Position numbers and translations under genes: made by a program. From Bryobacter aggregatus MPL3 (lineage in GTDB: Bacteria; Acidobacteriota; Terriglobia; Bryobacterales; Bryobacteraceae): 64,000 nucleotides of DNA. The notes below the pieces were generated by a model that had not been told where the DNA came from, made no database searches, and saw only the letters and a program-made list of their open reading frames with translations. Of this stretch, positions 35,514 through 46,536 are shown one piece after another (position 1 is the stretch's first letter; every line of letters starts with the position of its first letter). Location of the stretch: NCBI RefSeq assembly GCF_000702445.1, contig NZ_JNIF01000003.1, positions 496,001-560,000 of the forward strand. Direction: 5' to 3'.

Positions 35514-36028
35514 ATCCGAAGAATCCAAAGGAGAAAGCCCCAGATCAGGCGCGGCATATCGAGTAGATCGCGCCACAGGGGACGCCCCTCTTTGCCGATA
35601 ATCATCGCCCCACGCCGCATCGCATAGGCATTGAATAACATCGCGATCACCGTGAAGCAGACACTTGCCAGAATACTGGTCATCAACTTTGGCGTCCCAC
35701 GGGTGTAATGCACCAGAAACTCGATGCTGTGATTCAACAGCGGCAAGACAACGGCAGTGATCAAGGTCGCCTGCCATAAGGGTTCCGCTCGCCGTAAACT
35801 CTGGATGATACTGCCAACAAAGCCCGCCACGGCAAAGCGCCAGAGAAACTCGGCTTCCATCGCTCCCACCGCAGCCGCCCGCCCCGCCGATAAGTTCGCC
35901 ACAAAAAAAATCACCGCGCGAATCAATGCACTGGTGACCGCCGATTTCCAGTTCCAACGGAGAACGATTTCCCGCCACGGATGGCGGACCAGACGCACGA
36001 GAACTGCGTGGACGCTTTCAGTTTCCAT
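35489..36028 (-). CDS. Integral membrane protein, function unknown
   Basis: The 179-residue protein starts at METESVHAVL; the frame continues upstream but is not protein-like and overlaps the M1 gene. It has 3-4 hydrophobic segments (ALIRAVIFFVANL, FLWRFAVAGFVGSI, ATLITAVVLPLLNHSIEF, LASVCFTVIAMLFNAYAM) and a basic C-terminus. No family recognised. Confidence 0.6.
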   Translation of the reverse strand: METESVHAVLVRLVRHPWREIVLRWNWKSAVTSALIRAVIFFVANLSAGRAAAVGAMEAEFLWRFAVAGFVGSIIQSLRRAEPLWQATLITAVVLPLLNHSIEFLVHYTRGTPKLMTSILASVCFTVIAMLFNAYAMRRGAMIIGKEGRPLWRDLLDMPRLIWGFLLWILRIQRSSQSL

Positions 36029-36099
36029 GCCTATGGAAGGATAACTTAAAGACTCCTCATCTGGGGGCGCCCTTCGTCCCCAGGCCCTAAGATGAATCC

Positions 36100-38715
36100 A
36101 TGGGCATCCGTCTGGCGTTACTCTTTCTGGTTCTGACTGCCTTGGATGCGGCGCCACCGAAGCTCAGGCTTGGAGAAGTGCAAAAAGCCTTTCCACAGCG
36201 ATACCAGGCGGAACTCACCCTGAACCCGGAGCGGGAGCAATTCGAAGCTTCCATCGAGATCGAGATCTCCCTGGCCGAGCCCCGTTCCACCCTGTGGCTG
36301 CATCAGAACCACCTTTCCATTCAGAAAGCGGTAGTAATCCTCGCCGGAAAAAGCATCCCGGCCAAAGTCATTCCGGGAGGTGAAGATTTCGTTGGTTTCA
36401 GCTTCCCACGCCCCCTACCCGCCGGAACGATCCAACTCCAGATTCATTACACCGGGCTGATTTCATCGAAATCCAGTTCGAGTATCTTCCGCCAGCGCGA
36501 CAACGGCAGTTGGTATCTCTTTACGCAGTTTGAGCCGAGTGACGCCCGGGGCGCATTTCCCTGTTTCGATGAGCCGCAGTACAAAACGCCCTGGCAACTG
36601 ACGCTGCACTTCCCCGCCTCCCTGTCGGCAGTCAGCAATACGAACCCGGAATCGGACCAGACCACCGGCAACCAGCGCACTCTGCGCTTCCGCCCGACGC
36701 CGCCATTGCCCAGTTATCTCATTGCCTTTGCTGTCGGCAACTTTGAGTATGTTCCGGCAGGTCTTGCCGGCGAGAAACAAGTTCCGGTGCGGATTGTGGT
36801 TCCGCGTGGCCACAAAGACGAAGCGAAATATGCAGCCGAGGTCACAGCCGAGATCATCAATCGTCACGAGAAGTATTTTGGAATTCCCTATCCCTACGAG
36901 AAAGCCGATCAATTAGCCATCCCCGACACCTCCGGGTTTGGCGCCATGGAGAATCCGGGGCTGATCACTTACGCCCAGAACATTCTGCTTGCCGACCCCA
37001 AAGCGGACAGCATCATCCGCCAGCGGAACTATGTCCGCACCGCCGCCCACGAACTTGCCCACCAGTGGTTTGGCGATCTGGTCACCAGCGCCTGGTGGGA
37101 TGACATTTGGCTCAACGAATCCTTCGCCACCTGGATGGAAGATAAATATTTGGCCGACTGGAAGCCCGCATGGAAAACGCAACTCAGCCAGGTGGATGCA
37201 AAACTCAGCGTGGCCGCGCAGGACAGCCTCATTTCCGCACGGCAGATCCGGCAACCCATCCGCGTTAAAGATGACATCAACAACGCCTTCGACAGCATCT
37301 CCTATCAGAAGGGTGGCGCAGTCCTGGCGATGTTTGAAGCTTGGCTTGGAGAGGGAGTCTTCCAGCAATCGATCCACAATTACCTGAGCCAGTATGCAAA
37401 TCGAGCCACCACAGCCGCGGATCTTCTCGATGTCCTCAGCAGCACCACTCACAAGGACATCACGGCCGCCTTCTCCACCTTTTTGAATCAACCCGGCATT
37501 CCTCTGCTCCGCGTCGCGCTGCAATGCGAGCCGGGCAAGGCCAGCCTCCACCTCGAGCAGCAACGCTTTCTGCCCACGGGTTCCACAGGTTCCACGAATC
37601 AGACCTGGAGTTTCCCGGTCTGTGTGCGCTACGAATCGAATGGAGGCTCCCAGCGCGAATGCACACTCCTCAGCAAGCCCAGTGCCGACTGGACACTGAA
37701 CACTACGTCCTGCCCCGCCTGGGTGGTCCCAAACGCGGACGGCAAGGGTTATTACCGCACGGAACTCAAGGATAATCTTCGCTCGGGCGATCTGACCGCC
37801 GCCGAGAAAATCGAAGAGATGGGCAATGCCGAAGCCCTGGCGAGCGCCGGGAAATTCTCTACGGGGTCACTGCTTGAGCTAGTGGCAAAATTCCGCGCCG
37901 ATCCCGACCGGCAGGTCCTCACCAAGGCAATCGACATCGCGCTGGCACCAGCCTCGCAGTGGATTCGTCCCGAGTTTCGCGCCAATTACGTGCGATTTCT
38001 GGACCAGTCCTTCGGAGCAAGAGCCCGCGCGCTGGGATGGACCCCACGCCCAAAGGAAGATGACGAGACCACGCTCCTGCGGCCGATCTTGCTCTCCATC
38101 GCCGCCACCTATGGAGAAGACGCCACCCTTGCCCGGGAAGCGAGAACGCTCACCGACCGCTGGCTGAGCGGCGAGATCACCCTCAACCCCAATCTGCTGC
38201 GCACTGTACTCACCACAGCGGCTTACCACGGGGACCGTGCCCTCTTCGATCGTTTCCTCGCTGCCTTCCTCAAGACCACTGACAAACTGAATCGCAGCCG
38301 CTTGATCGGAGCGATGAGTGGATTTCGCGATCCGACCGCCCTCCGGGCCGGCATGGACGCCCTGATCACAGGCAAGCTCCCCTTTCTCGAAGGAAACTTC
38401 CTGCTCTTTAACGGCACGAATTTCCCGGAGACGCGCCATCTGCCCTTTGAATTCCTCCAGGCCAACTTCAACACCATCGTCAAGCTGATGCCCACCGGTG
38501 GCGGTTTTGATTTTGGCTCGGTCCTACCTCAGGTGGGAAGCAACTTCTGCGACGCACAGAGCCGCGATCAACTCGCCAACTTCTTTACGCCACGCGTCAG
38601 CAAGTTTACCGGAGCGCCCGCCATCCTGAAACAGACCCTCGAAGGCATCAACCTTTGCATCGCCGACAAGGCCCAACGCCAACCTGGCGTTGAGGCCTTC
38701 CTGCGACGCTTCTAA
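36100..38715 (+). CDS. M1 family aminopeptidase, exported
   Basis: The 871-residue protein has a signal peptide (IRLALLFLVLTALDAAP) and the M1 layout: a beta saddle, then a thermolysin-like domain with GAMEN (281-285), HELAH (317-321) and the third zinc ligand E340 in WLNESFATW, and a C-terminal helical ERAP1-like domain (~520-871). It removes N-terminal residues from peptides in the periplasm. It is close to the PepN/aminopeptidase N type in length. The stop is one base from the convergent purA stop. Confidence 0.94.
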   Translation: MGIRLALLFLVLTALDAAPPKLRLGEVQKAFPQRYQAELTLNPEREQFEASIEIEISLAEPRSTLWLHQNHLSIQKAVVILAGKSIPAKVIPGGEDFVGFSFPRPLPAGTIQLQIHYTGLISSKSSSSIFRQRDNGSWYLFTQFEPSDARGAFPCFDEPQYKTPWQLTLHFPASLSAVSNTNPESDQTTGNQRTLRFRPTPPLPSYLIAFAVGNFEYVPAGLAGEKQVPVRIVVPRGHKDEAKYAAEVTAEIINRHEKYFGIPYPYEKADQLAIPDTSGFGAMENPGLITYAQNILLADPKADSIIRQRNYVRTAAHELAHQWFGDLVTSAWWDDIWLNESFATWMEDKYLADWKPAWKTQLSQVDAKLSVAAQDSLISARQIRQPIRVKDDINNAFDSISYQKGGAVLAMFEAWLGEGVFQQSIHNYLSQYANRATTAADLLDVLSSTTHKDITAAFSTFLNQPGIPLLRVALQCEPGKASLHLEQQRFLPTGSTGSTNQTWSFPVCVRYESNGGSQRECTLLSKPSADWTLNTTSCPAWVVPNADGKGYYRTELKDNLRSGDLTAAEKIEEMGNAEALASAGKFSTGSLLELVAKFRADPDRQVLTKAIDIALAPASQWIRPEFRANYVRFLDQSFGARARALGWTPRPKEDDETTLLRPILLSIAATYGEDATLAREARTLTDRWLSGEITLNPNLLRTVLTTAAYHGDRALFDRFLAAFLKTTDKLNRSRLIGAMSGFRDPTALRAGMDALITGKLPFLEGNFLLFNGTNFPETRHLPFEFLQANFNTIVKLMPTGGGFDFGSVLPQVGSNFCDAQSRDQLANFFTPRVSKFTGAPAILKQTLEGINLCIADKAQRQPGVEAFLRRF

Positions 38716-38716
38716 A

Positions 38717-40059
<1,343 letters not shown>

Positions 40060-40079
40060 GAAGGTTTACCCCGCTTCAA

Positions 40080-40541
40080 ATGAAGTTACATGAGCTCTTC
40101 GTCGCGCTGGGAGAAGATTCTTTCCGCTCCCAACTCCGTGGCATATCCTTCGGCACCCTCCGGACCTACCAGATCTACGATCGGGTCAAGACGCGCTGCC
40201 ACCTTGCAAAACTGAATACCGAAAGCCTCCGTACCAATTCCGGCCGGCTGTGGGAAAGGCTAAAAACCGGTGAAGACGAACTGGCCCTGGAACTGTCTCA
40301 GGCCATCCTCGTCTCTCAGCTCAAACTGATCATCGACGTGCTCGATTATTTCAAGATTCCGCACGAAGATGGCTTTTTTGCTAAGGAAACCGACCCCAAG
40401 CAGTTTCTGCCCGAGGGTTGGCAGCAGCAGGCCTACGATCATTTCAAGGACAAGTACACCCCGGCGCTAGTGGATTTCTACCTGAACCACCTGGCCTTTG
40501 AAATGGATTCGAACACCCCCATTTTCAAACCCGCATCATGA
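40080..40541 (+). CDS. Hypothetical protein coupled to pheS
   Basis: The 153-residue, mostly helical cytoplasmic protein has the segments GTLRTYQIYDRVKTRCHLAK, ELSQAILVSQLKLIIDVLDYF and LVDFYLNHLAFEMD. No cysteine cluster, membrane segment or nucleotide motif is visible, and I do not recognise a family. The end overlaps the pheS start by ATGA, so the two are co-translated; the gene heads the pheST operon. Confidence 0.72.
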   Translation: MKLHELFVALGEDSFRSQLRGISFGTLRTYQIYDRVKTRCHLAKLNTESLRTNSGRLWERLKTGEDELALELSQAILVSQLKLIIDVLDYFKIPHEDGFFAKETDPKQFLPEGWQQQAYDHFKDKYTPALVDFYLNHLAFEMDSNTPIFKPAS

Positions 40542-41557
40542 TCCCCGAAATCGAAGCACTCGCCTCGAAAACGATCGAGCGCATTGCCGCGGCAGAGAAC
40601 CCGGAGGCGCTCGAGACCGTCCGCGTCGAGGTTCTAGGCCGCAAAGGCAGCCTCGCAGATTTCGGAAAATTGATGGGAAAATTGTCCGCCGAAGACCGTG
40701 TTTCGGCTGGCAAGGCGCTGAATTCTGCGAAAACTTCGCTCGAGGCAGCCTACGAGATCAAGAAGACCGCCTTTGAATCGGCGGCGCTCAACGAGCGTCT
40801 GCAGAACGAATGGCTCGATCTGACGATTCCTCCCACCGGCATTCTGCCCGGCAGCCTGCACCCGCTCACCCAGATCCAGAACGAAATCGAGTCGCTGTTT
40901 TTCTCGCTCGGCTTTGCGATCCTCGATGGGCCGGAAGTCGAAACCGAGTTCTACAACTTCGACGCGCTGAATATCCCGCCCGATCACCCGGCGCGCGACA
41001 TGCAGGACACTTTCTGGCTCGAAGGCGGCCATCTGCTGCGCACCCACACCTCGCCGGTGCAGATCCGCGGCATGCAGCGCCTGGGCCCGCCGCTGCGCAT
41101 GATCGCCCCCGGCCGCGTCTTCCGCAATGAGGAAGTCGACCCCTCGCATGAACACACCTTTTATCAGCTCGAAGGCATGATGGTGGATCGGGATGTCTCG
41201 GTGGCCAACCTCCTCTACTTCATGAAGACACTGCTGTCGGGCATCTTCAAGCGCGACGTCACCGTGAGGTTGCGGCCTGGCTTCTTCCCCTTCGTCGAAC
41301 CTGGTTTTGAACTCGACATCCAGTGCATGGTCTGCGGCGGCAGCGGTTGCCCGGTCTGCAAACACTCTGGCTGGGTCGAACTGCTTCCCTGCGGCCTCAC
41401 GCACCCGAATGTTCTCCGCGCGGGCGGCATTGATCCCGACCAATACGGCGGCTTTGCCTTCGGCCTCGGTCTCACCCGCCTCGTCATGATGCGTTATCTG
41501 ATTGACGACATCCGTTGGTTGCAATCGGGCGACCTCCGTTTCTTGAAACAGTTTTAG
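40538..41557 (+). CDS. pheS: Phenylalanine-tRNA ligase alpha subunit
   Basis: The 339-residue subunit has an N-terminal coiled-coil region (~1-85) and a class II synthetase core: PGSLHPLTQIQNEIESLF, HDMQDTFW-like motif (ARDMQDTFWL), RTHTSPVQIR (motif 2 region), FRNEEVDPSHEHTFYQLEG, and motif 3 GLGLTRLVMMRY. The Cys-rich loop VCGGSGCPVCKHSG seen in many bacterial PheS is present. It forms the (alpha-beta)2 enzyme with PheT, which follows after 11 bases. Confidence 0.97.
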   Translation: MIPEIEALASKTIERIAAAENPEALETVRVEVLGRKGSLADFGKLMGKLSAEDRVSAGKALNSAKTSLEAAYEIKKTAFESAALNERLQNEWLDLTIPPTGILPGSLHPLTQIQNEIESLFFSLGFAILDGPEVETEFYNFDALNIPPDHPARDMQDTFWLEGGHLLRTHTSPVQIRGMQRLGPPLRMIAPGRVFRNEEVDPSHEHTFYQLEGMMVDRDVSVANLLYFMKTLLSGIFKRDVTVRLRPGFFPFVEPGFELDIQCMVCGGSGCPVCKHSGWVELLPCGLTHPNVLRAGGIDPDQYGGFAFGLGLTRLVMMRYLIDDIRWLQSGDLRFLKQF

Positions 41558-41568
41558 GAGCATCCACC

Positions 41569-43833
41569 TTGAAGTTCTCCTACCAATGGCTCACTGAGCT
41601 GGTTGAAGATCTCGACATCGACGCGAAAGAAGTTTCCCGCCGCATCACCCTGCACACCGCAGAGAGCGAGGGCGTCGAAGAGCACGGCGCGCTGTGGAAG
41701 GGCGCCTGCCCTGCCACCGTCCTTAGCGTCGAGAGCATCCCCAACGCCCACAATGTCAAAGCGGAAGTCGAAACCGCCCTCTACGGCAAGAAGACTCTCG
41801 TCTGCGGCGCGCCGAATTGCCGCGCCGGCCTGCGCACGATCTACATCCCGCTTGGTGTCAAGCGCATCAGTGGGGTTGATAGCGACGGCATGCTCGCCAG
41901 CCCCGCCGAACTCGGCATCAACGGCGACCACGACGGCATCATCGAACTGAGCGAAGACTTCGCGCTCGCCCCCGACGCGATCATCGAGATCGACAACAAG
42001 AGCCTCACCCATCGCCCCGACCTCTGGGGCCACTACGGCATGGCGCGCGAACTGGCCGCCATCCTCGACAAGCCGCTGGTCGACCCGGTCAGCTTAGAAC
42101 TGTTGCCCGAGGGCGACCCGCAGGTTGCGGTCGAAGTGCTTGACTCCCATCTCTGCCCCCGTTTCTCGGCCCAGCTCTTTGAAAACGTCAGCGTCACGGA
42201 CTCGCCCTACTGGCTGCAGTACCGCCTGCAATCGATCGGGCTGAACTCGATCAGCAACATCGTCGACGTCACCAACTGGCTGCTCGCCGAGCTGCCGCAG
42301 CCCACCCACGCCTACGACGCCGATAAGATCCACGGCAAGATCATCGTCCGCCGCGCCACCGACGGCGAAACAATGCTCGCGCTGAACGGCGAAGAGTATA
42401 CCCTCACCGCCGAAGACCTCGTCATTGCCGACGAACAGGGCGCCATCGGCATCGCCGGCGTCATTGGCGGCAAGGCCAGCTCCATCGGCCCGGACACCAA
42501 GCGCATCATCCTGGAGGCGGCAAATTTCAACGCCTCGGCCGTGCGCAAGACAAGCTCCCGCCTGAAGCTGCGCACCGACGCCTCCATGCGCTTTGAGAAG
42601 GCGCAGGACCCCGTCAACACGCTGCGCGCCATTGCTCGCGGCGCGGAACTCTTTGAGCTGGTCAGCCCTGGCATCCGTGCCGTAGGCGGCCCCACCGACG
42701 TCGCCGCAGTGGCCAAGCCGTTGCCGGTCATCACCCTTTCCCTGCCCTGGCTCACCCGTAAGCTGGGCCGCGAGATCGCCAAGCCCGAGGTGATTGGCAT
42801 CCTCACCCGCCTCGCCTTCCTGGTGGAAGACCGGGGCGACACGCTGCTGGTTACTGTCCCCAGTTGGCGCGCGACCAAGGACGTCTCGATACCGGACGAT
42901 CTCGTCGAAGAAATCGGCCGCACCGTGGGCTATGCCACCATCACGCCGGTTGCCCCGGCCATGCCCGTCGTGCCTCCTCCGGTCAATGAGGAGCGCCGCT
43001 ACTTCAACCGTTTGCGCAACGTCGCCACCCAGCACGGCTATCACGAAATCTACAACTACTCGTTTATCAGCGAAGCGCAGGCCAGCCGTCTCGGCGTGCC
43101 ACTCGCATCGCATGTGCGTGTGTTGAACCCCATCGCCTCCGACCAGAGCCTGATGCGCACGACGCTGCTGCACGGCGTCCTCAAGAACTTTGAGGACAAC
43201 CGCAAGCACTTCGACGCCTTCCGCTTCTTTGAGATCGGCAAGGAGATCCACAAGCAGCCCTCCGGGCTTCCATCCGAGGTCCCGCACCTGGTCGCTGGGG
43301 TTTACCAGAACGAAGGCGCGCTCCAGGAGATCCAGAATCTGGTCCGCGCCATCGCCCCGCAAGCGAGCTTTGAGCCGACCACAGAAGTCCACGCCTACGA
43401 GCATCCGCAGCGTGTGGCGATTGTCTTCCTCGATGGCGTCCCAATCGGCCGCATCTTTGAGTTCCATCCAAACTGGGTGGAAGGCCGCGCCGCCGTGCTC
43501 AATCTCAATCTCGACACGCTCGCGCCCCTGCTGGCCAAGCCGGTCCGCTATGCGCCCATCCGCCGCTTCCCAGCCAGCGAGTTCGATCTCAGCGTGCTCA
43601 CCGCGCCGCGTGTCTACGCCAATGCCGTCGAGAGCGTTCTGCGGAGCGCCGCCAGCACGGCTGTGGAGCAGATTGCCTTCGTTCGCGACTTCACCTTGCC
43701 CGACCAGAAGCGCAGCCTCTCCTTCCGCGTGACAGTCGCCAACAAAGAACGCACCCTCACCCAGGAAGAAATCACTGCAGAACGCGACGCGCTCATTGCC
43801 GCCATCCGCTCTGCGGGCTTTGAACTTCGCTAG
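41569..43833 (+). CDS. pheT: Phenylalanine-tRNA ligase beta subunit
   Basis: The 754-residue subunit begins with KFSYQWLTELVEDLDID, the usual PheT start; TTG at 41569 is the matching start codon with AGGAG eight bases upstream. The frame also has an upstream GTG/ATG region within pheS, which I reject. Domains in order: a tRNA-binding OB (EMAP-like) region with VCGAPNCRAGL, a B3/4 domain, B5, the catalytic-like core, and a C-terminal anticodon-binding FDX-ACB domain (FPASEFDLSVL, then VRDFTLPDQKRSLSFRVTV). Partner of PheS. Confidence 0.95.
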   Translation: MKFSYQWLTELVEDLDIDAKEVSRRITLHTAESEGVEEHGALWKGACPATVLSVESIPNAHNVKAEVETALYGKKTLVCGAPNCRAGLRTIYIPLGVKRISGVDSDGMLASPAELGINGDHDGIIELSEDFALAPDAIIEIDNKSLTHRPDLWGHYGMARELAAILDKPLVDPVSLELLPEGDPQVAVEVLDSHLCPRFSAQLFENVSVTDSPYWLQYRLQSIGLNSISNIVDVTNWLLAELPQPTHAYDADKIHGKIIVRRATDGETMLALNGEEYTLTAEDLVIADEQGAIGIAGVIGGKASSIGPDTKRIILEAANFNASAVRKTSSRLKLRTDASMRFEKAQDPVNTLRAIARGAELFELVSPGIRAVGGPTDVAAVAKPLPVITLSLPWLTRKLGREIAKPEVIGILTRLAFLVEDRGDTLLVTVPSWRATKDVSIPDDLVEEIGRTVGYATITPVAPAMPVVPPPVNEERRYFNRLRNVATQHGYHEIYNYSFISEAQASRLGVPLASHVRVLNPIASDQSLMRTTLLHGVLKNFEDNRKHFDAFRFFEIGKEIHKQPSGLPSEVPHLVAGVYQNEGALQEIQNLVRAIAPQASFEPTTEVHAYEHPQRVAIVFLDGVPIGRIFEFHPNWVEGRAAVLNLNLDTLAPLLAKPVRYAPIRRFPASEFDLSVLTAPRVYANAVESVLRSAASTAVEQIAFVRDFTLPDQKRSLSFRVTVANKERTLTQEEITAERDALIAAIRSAGFELR

Positions 43834-43869
43834 CGCTTTTCCGTACTCTGAGAGAAGAGAACTTCTCTC

Positions 43870-46536
43870 ATGCACCTTTTCAAACTCACGCTGCTCTCCG
43901 CACTTGTGGCGCTTCCCTTGCTACCGCAGGGGCTGCCGCCGCTCATTGATCGCGAACTTCTTTTCGGCAATCCCGAAATCGCCGGAGCGCAGCTTTCGCC
44001 CGACGGCAACTTCATCGCCTTCCAGAAGCCGTACAAAAACACCCGCAACATCTGGGTGAAGGAAACAAACGAACCCTTCTCGGCGGCACGGTTGCTCACC
44101 CAGGAGACCAAGCGGCCAATCAGTGGCTTCTTTTGGAGCGCCGACTCGAAGTACATTCTCTTCGTCAAGGACAACGATGGCGACGAGAACTTCAACGTCT
44201 TCGCCGTCGACCCCAAGGGCATACCCACCTTCGGCTTTGATGCCCCCATCGCCCGCGATCTCACTGGCCTCAAAGGCATCCAGATCCAGATCTATTCGGT
44301 GCCCAAGAAAGATCCCGACACCATCTACATCGGCCTCAACGACCGCGACAAGGCCTGGCACGATCTGTACCGGCTGAAACTCTCGACAGGCGAAAAGACG
44401 CTGCTCCGCAAGAACACCGACAAGATCGCCTCCTGGAACTTCGATGAGCAAGGCCAGCTTCGCCTCGTCATGCAGGTCACAAATTCCGGGGAACAGCAGA
44501 TCCTGCGCGTCGACCCCGAGGCCTTCACCAAGATCTATAGTTGCGATGTGTTTGAATCCTGTGGCCCGGTTCGCTTCCATAAGGACAACAAGCGGGTCTA
44601 TCTGGAAACGAACAAGGGCTCGCGCGACCTCAGCGAGCTGATCCTCTTCGATCCGGTCACGCTGAAGGAGGAATCCGTCGAATCCGATCCGCTCAAGCGC
44701 GTGGACTTCGGCCAGGCCCGTTTCTCCGATGTCACCGACGAACTCACCCTCACCATCTATAACGACGAGAAGGTCCGCCGCTACTTCAAGGACAAGACAC
44801 TCGAGGCTGACTACAAACTGTTGCAAGCCCGCTTCCCCGGCCTTGAAATCGGCTTCGGCTCCCACTCGCGCGATGAGCAAGTCTGGCTCATCAGCACCAC
44901 CGGCGACACGGAACCTGGCGCAACCTATCTCTTTGATCGCAAGACGAAAAAGACGACGCTGCAATACAAACTCCGCGACAGCATCCCCCGCACGTCCCTC
45001 TCCCCGATGACCCCCATTCGCTACAAGTCGAGCGACGGTCTGGAGATCCCGGCTTATCTGACGCTCCCGAAAGGCCTCTCCGCCAAAGGACTGCCTGTCC
45101 TCGTTGTGCCCCATGGCGGCCCCTGGGCCCGCGATAGCTGGGGCTTCAATTCGATGGCCCAGTTCTTTGCCAATCGCGGCTACGCGGTGCTGTCACCCAA
45201 CTTCCGCGGCTCCACCGGCTATGGCAAGAAGTTCCTCAATGCCGGCAATGGCGAATGGGGCCGCAAGATGCAGGACGACATCACCTGGGGCGTCAAGCAT
45301 CTGATCGCCCAAGGTACGGCTGACCCCAAGCGCGTCGGCATCCTCGGCGGCTCCTATGGCGGATACGCCGTGCTCGCCGGCGTCGCCTTCACCCCAGACC
45401 TCTACCGCGCCGGTGTCGACATCGTCGGCCCCTCGAACCTCATCACACTGCTCGACGCGATTCCGCCCTATTGGGAAGCCGGCAAGAAGATCATGTTCTC
45501 GCGCATGGCCGACCCGGCCACTCCGGAAGGCAAGGCCTGGCTCAAAGCGCGCTCGCCGCTGAATGCCGCCGACAAGATCAAGACCCCGCTGATGGTGGTG
45601 CAAGGCGCCAACGACCCGCGTGTCAATAAGGCCGAGGCAGAACAGATCGTCGTCGCCTTGCGCGATCACAAGTCCCCGGTCGAATACCTGCTCGCTCCCG
45701 ACGAAGGGCACGGCTTCCAGCGCCCGGTCAACAACATGGCGATGTTCATGGCGATTGAAAAATTCCTCGCCAAACAGCTCGACGGCCGCTATCAGGAAGG
45801 TGGCACGCCCGAGGTTGAAAAGCGATTGCAGGAGATCACAGTCGACCCGAAAACCGTCACCCTCACCAAGAAAGCGGATGCCAGCGAAGTCAAACCCGCG
45901 ACGCCCACAGCGCTCACCCCTGGCGTCTACCATTACCAGGGCAAGCTCAGCTTCGGCGGGCAGCAGGTGGCCATCAAGCTCACCAGCACAATCCAGGAAG
46001 AAGACGGCAACTGGGTGGCCACGGACCTGATGGAAACGCCCATGGGCAAGGTGTCAGACGCAGCCACCCTCGACAAGGCCACGCTCTACGTCAAGAAGCG
46101 CAACATCCAGCAAGGCCCGGCGAACATCGAGATGATCTATGACGGCAACAAGGTCAAGGGCAAAATCGTGATCAACAACGAGGAGCGTCCAATCGATGGC
46201 GACATTGGAGGCCCGCTCTTTGCCGATGCCGCCGGGGCCCAGCAATCCATCGGCGCCCTGCCCCTTGCCGAAGGCTACACTCTCGTTTACCGCAACTTTG
46301 ACCTCACCGGCCAAAAAGCAAAGCTGCTGCAACTGAAGGTGGCTGGAACCGAAAAAGTAACGGTTCCAGCCGGGAGCTTTGATTGTTACCGGGTGGAAGT
46401 AATCTCAGCCGAGGGCCGTCCGGACAAGATGACGATCTGGATCGCCAAAGACACGCGGCAACCGGTCAAGACCACCACGGTGATGCCGCAGATGGGCGGC
46501 GCCACGATGGAATCGGAACTCCTACCGCAGCGCTAA
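43870..46536 (+). CDS. Exported S9 prolyl-oligopeptidase-type peptidase with extra C-terminal beta domain
   Basis: After a signal peptide (LFKLTLLSALVALPLLP), a beta-propeller (~30-380) precedes an alpha/beta-hydrolase domain with triad Ser495 in GGSYGGYAV, Asp582 in GANDPRV and His614 in EGHGFQRP. Typical S9C/DAP-like peptidases end near 660 residues. Here ~230 further residues follow with a repeated beta pattern (YHYQGKLSFGGQQVAIKL, VTVPAGSFDCYRVEV, MTIWIAKDTRQPVK), resembling the DUF3108/lipocalin-like domains of secreted proteins. The role of this extension is unknown. Its end overlaps the convergent gene by 15 bases. Confidence 0.9.
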   Translation: MHLFKLTLLSALVALPLLPQGLPPLIDRELLFGNPEIAGAQLSPDGNFIAFQKPYKNTRNIWVKETNEPFSAARLLTQETKRPISGFFWSADSKYILFVKDNDGDENFNVFAVDPKGIPTFGFDAPIARDLTGLKGIQIQIYSVPKKDPDTIYIGLNDRDKAWHDLYRLKLSTGEKTLLRKNTDKIASWNFDEQGQLRLVMQVTNSGEQQILRVDPEAFTKIYSCDVFESCGPVRFHKDNKRVYLETNKGSRDLSELILFDPVTLKEESVESDPLKRVDFGQARFSDVTDELTLTIYNDEKVRRYFKDKTLEADYKLLQARFPGLEIGFGSHSRDEQVWLISTTGDTEPGATYLFDRKTKKTTLQYKLRDSIPRTSLSPMTPIRYKSSDGLEIPAYLTLPKGLSAKGLPVLVVPHGGPWARDSWGFNSMAQFFANRGYAVLSPNFRGSTGYGKKFLNAGNGEWGRKMQDDITWGVKHLIAQGTADPKRVGILGGSYGGYAVLAGVAFTPDLYRAGVDIVGPSNLITLLDAIPPYWEAGKKIMFSRMADPATPEGKAWLKARSPLNAADKIKTPLMVVQGANDPRVNKAEAEQIVVALRDHKSPVEYLLAPDEGHGFQRPVNNMAMFMAIEKFLAKQLDGRYQEGGTPEVEKRLQEITVDPKTVTLTKKADASEVKPATPTALTPGVYHYQGKLSFGGQQVAIKLTSTIQEEDGNWVATDLMETPMGKVSDAATLDKATLYVKKRNIQQGPANIEMIYDGNKVKGKIVINNEERPIDGDIGGPLFADAAGAQQSIGALPLAEGYTLVYRNFDLTGQKAKLLQLKVAGTEKVTVPAGSFDCYRVEVISAEGRPDKMTIWIAKDTRQPVKTTTVMPQMGGATMESELLPQR

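Noticed and set aside
42094-43875. 593-codon frame antisense to pheT
   Set aside because: PheT domains on the plus strand explain the region; the antisense protein is Asp/His/Gly-biased without motif.
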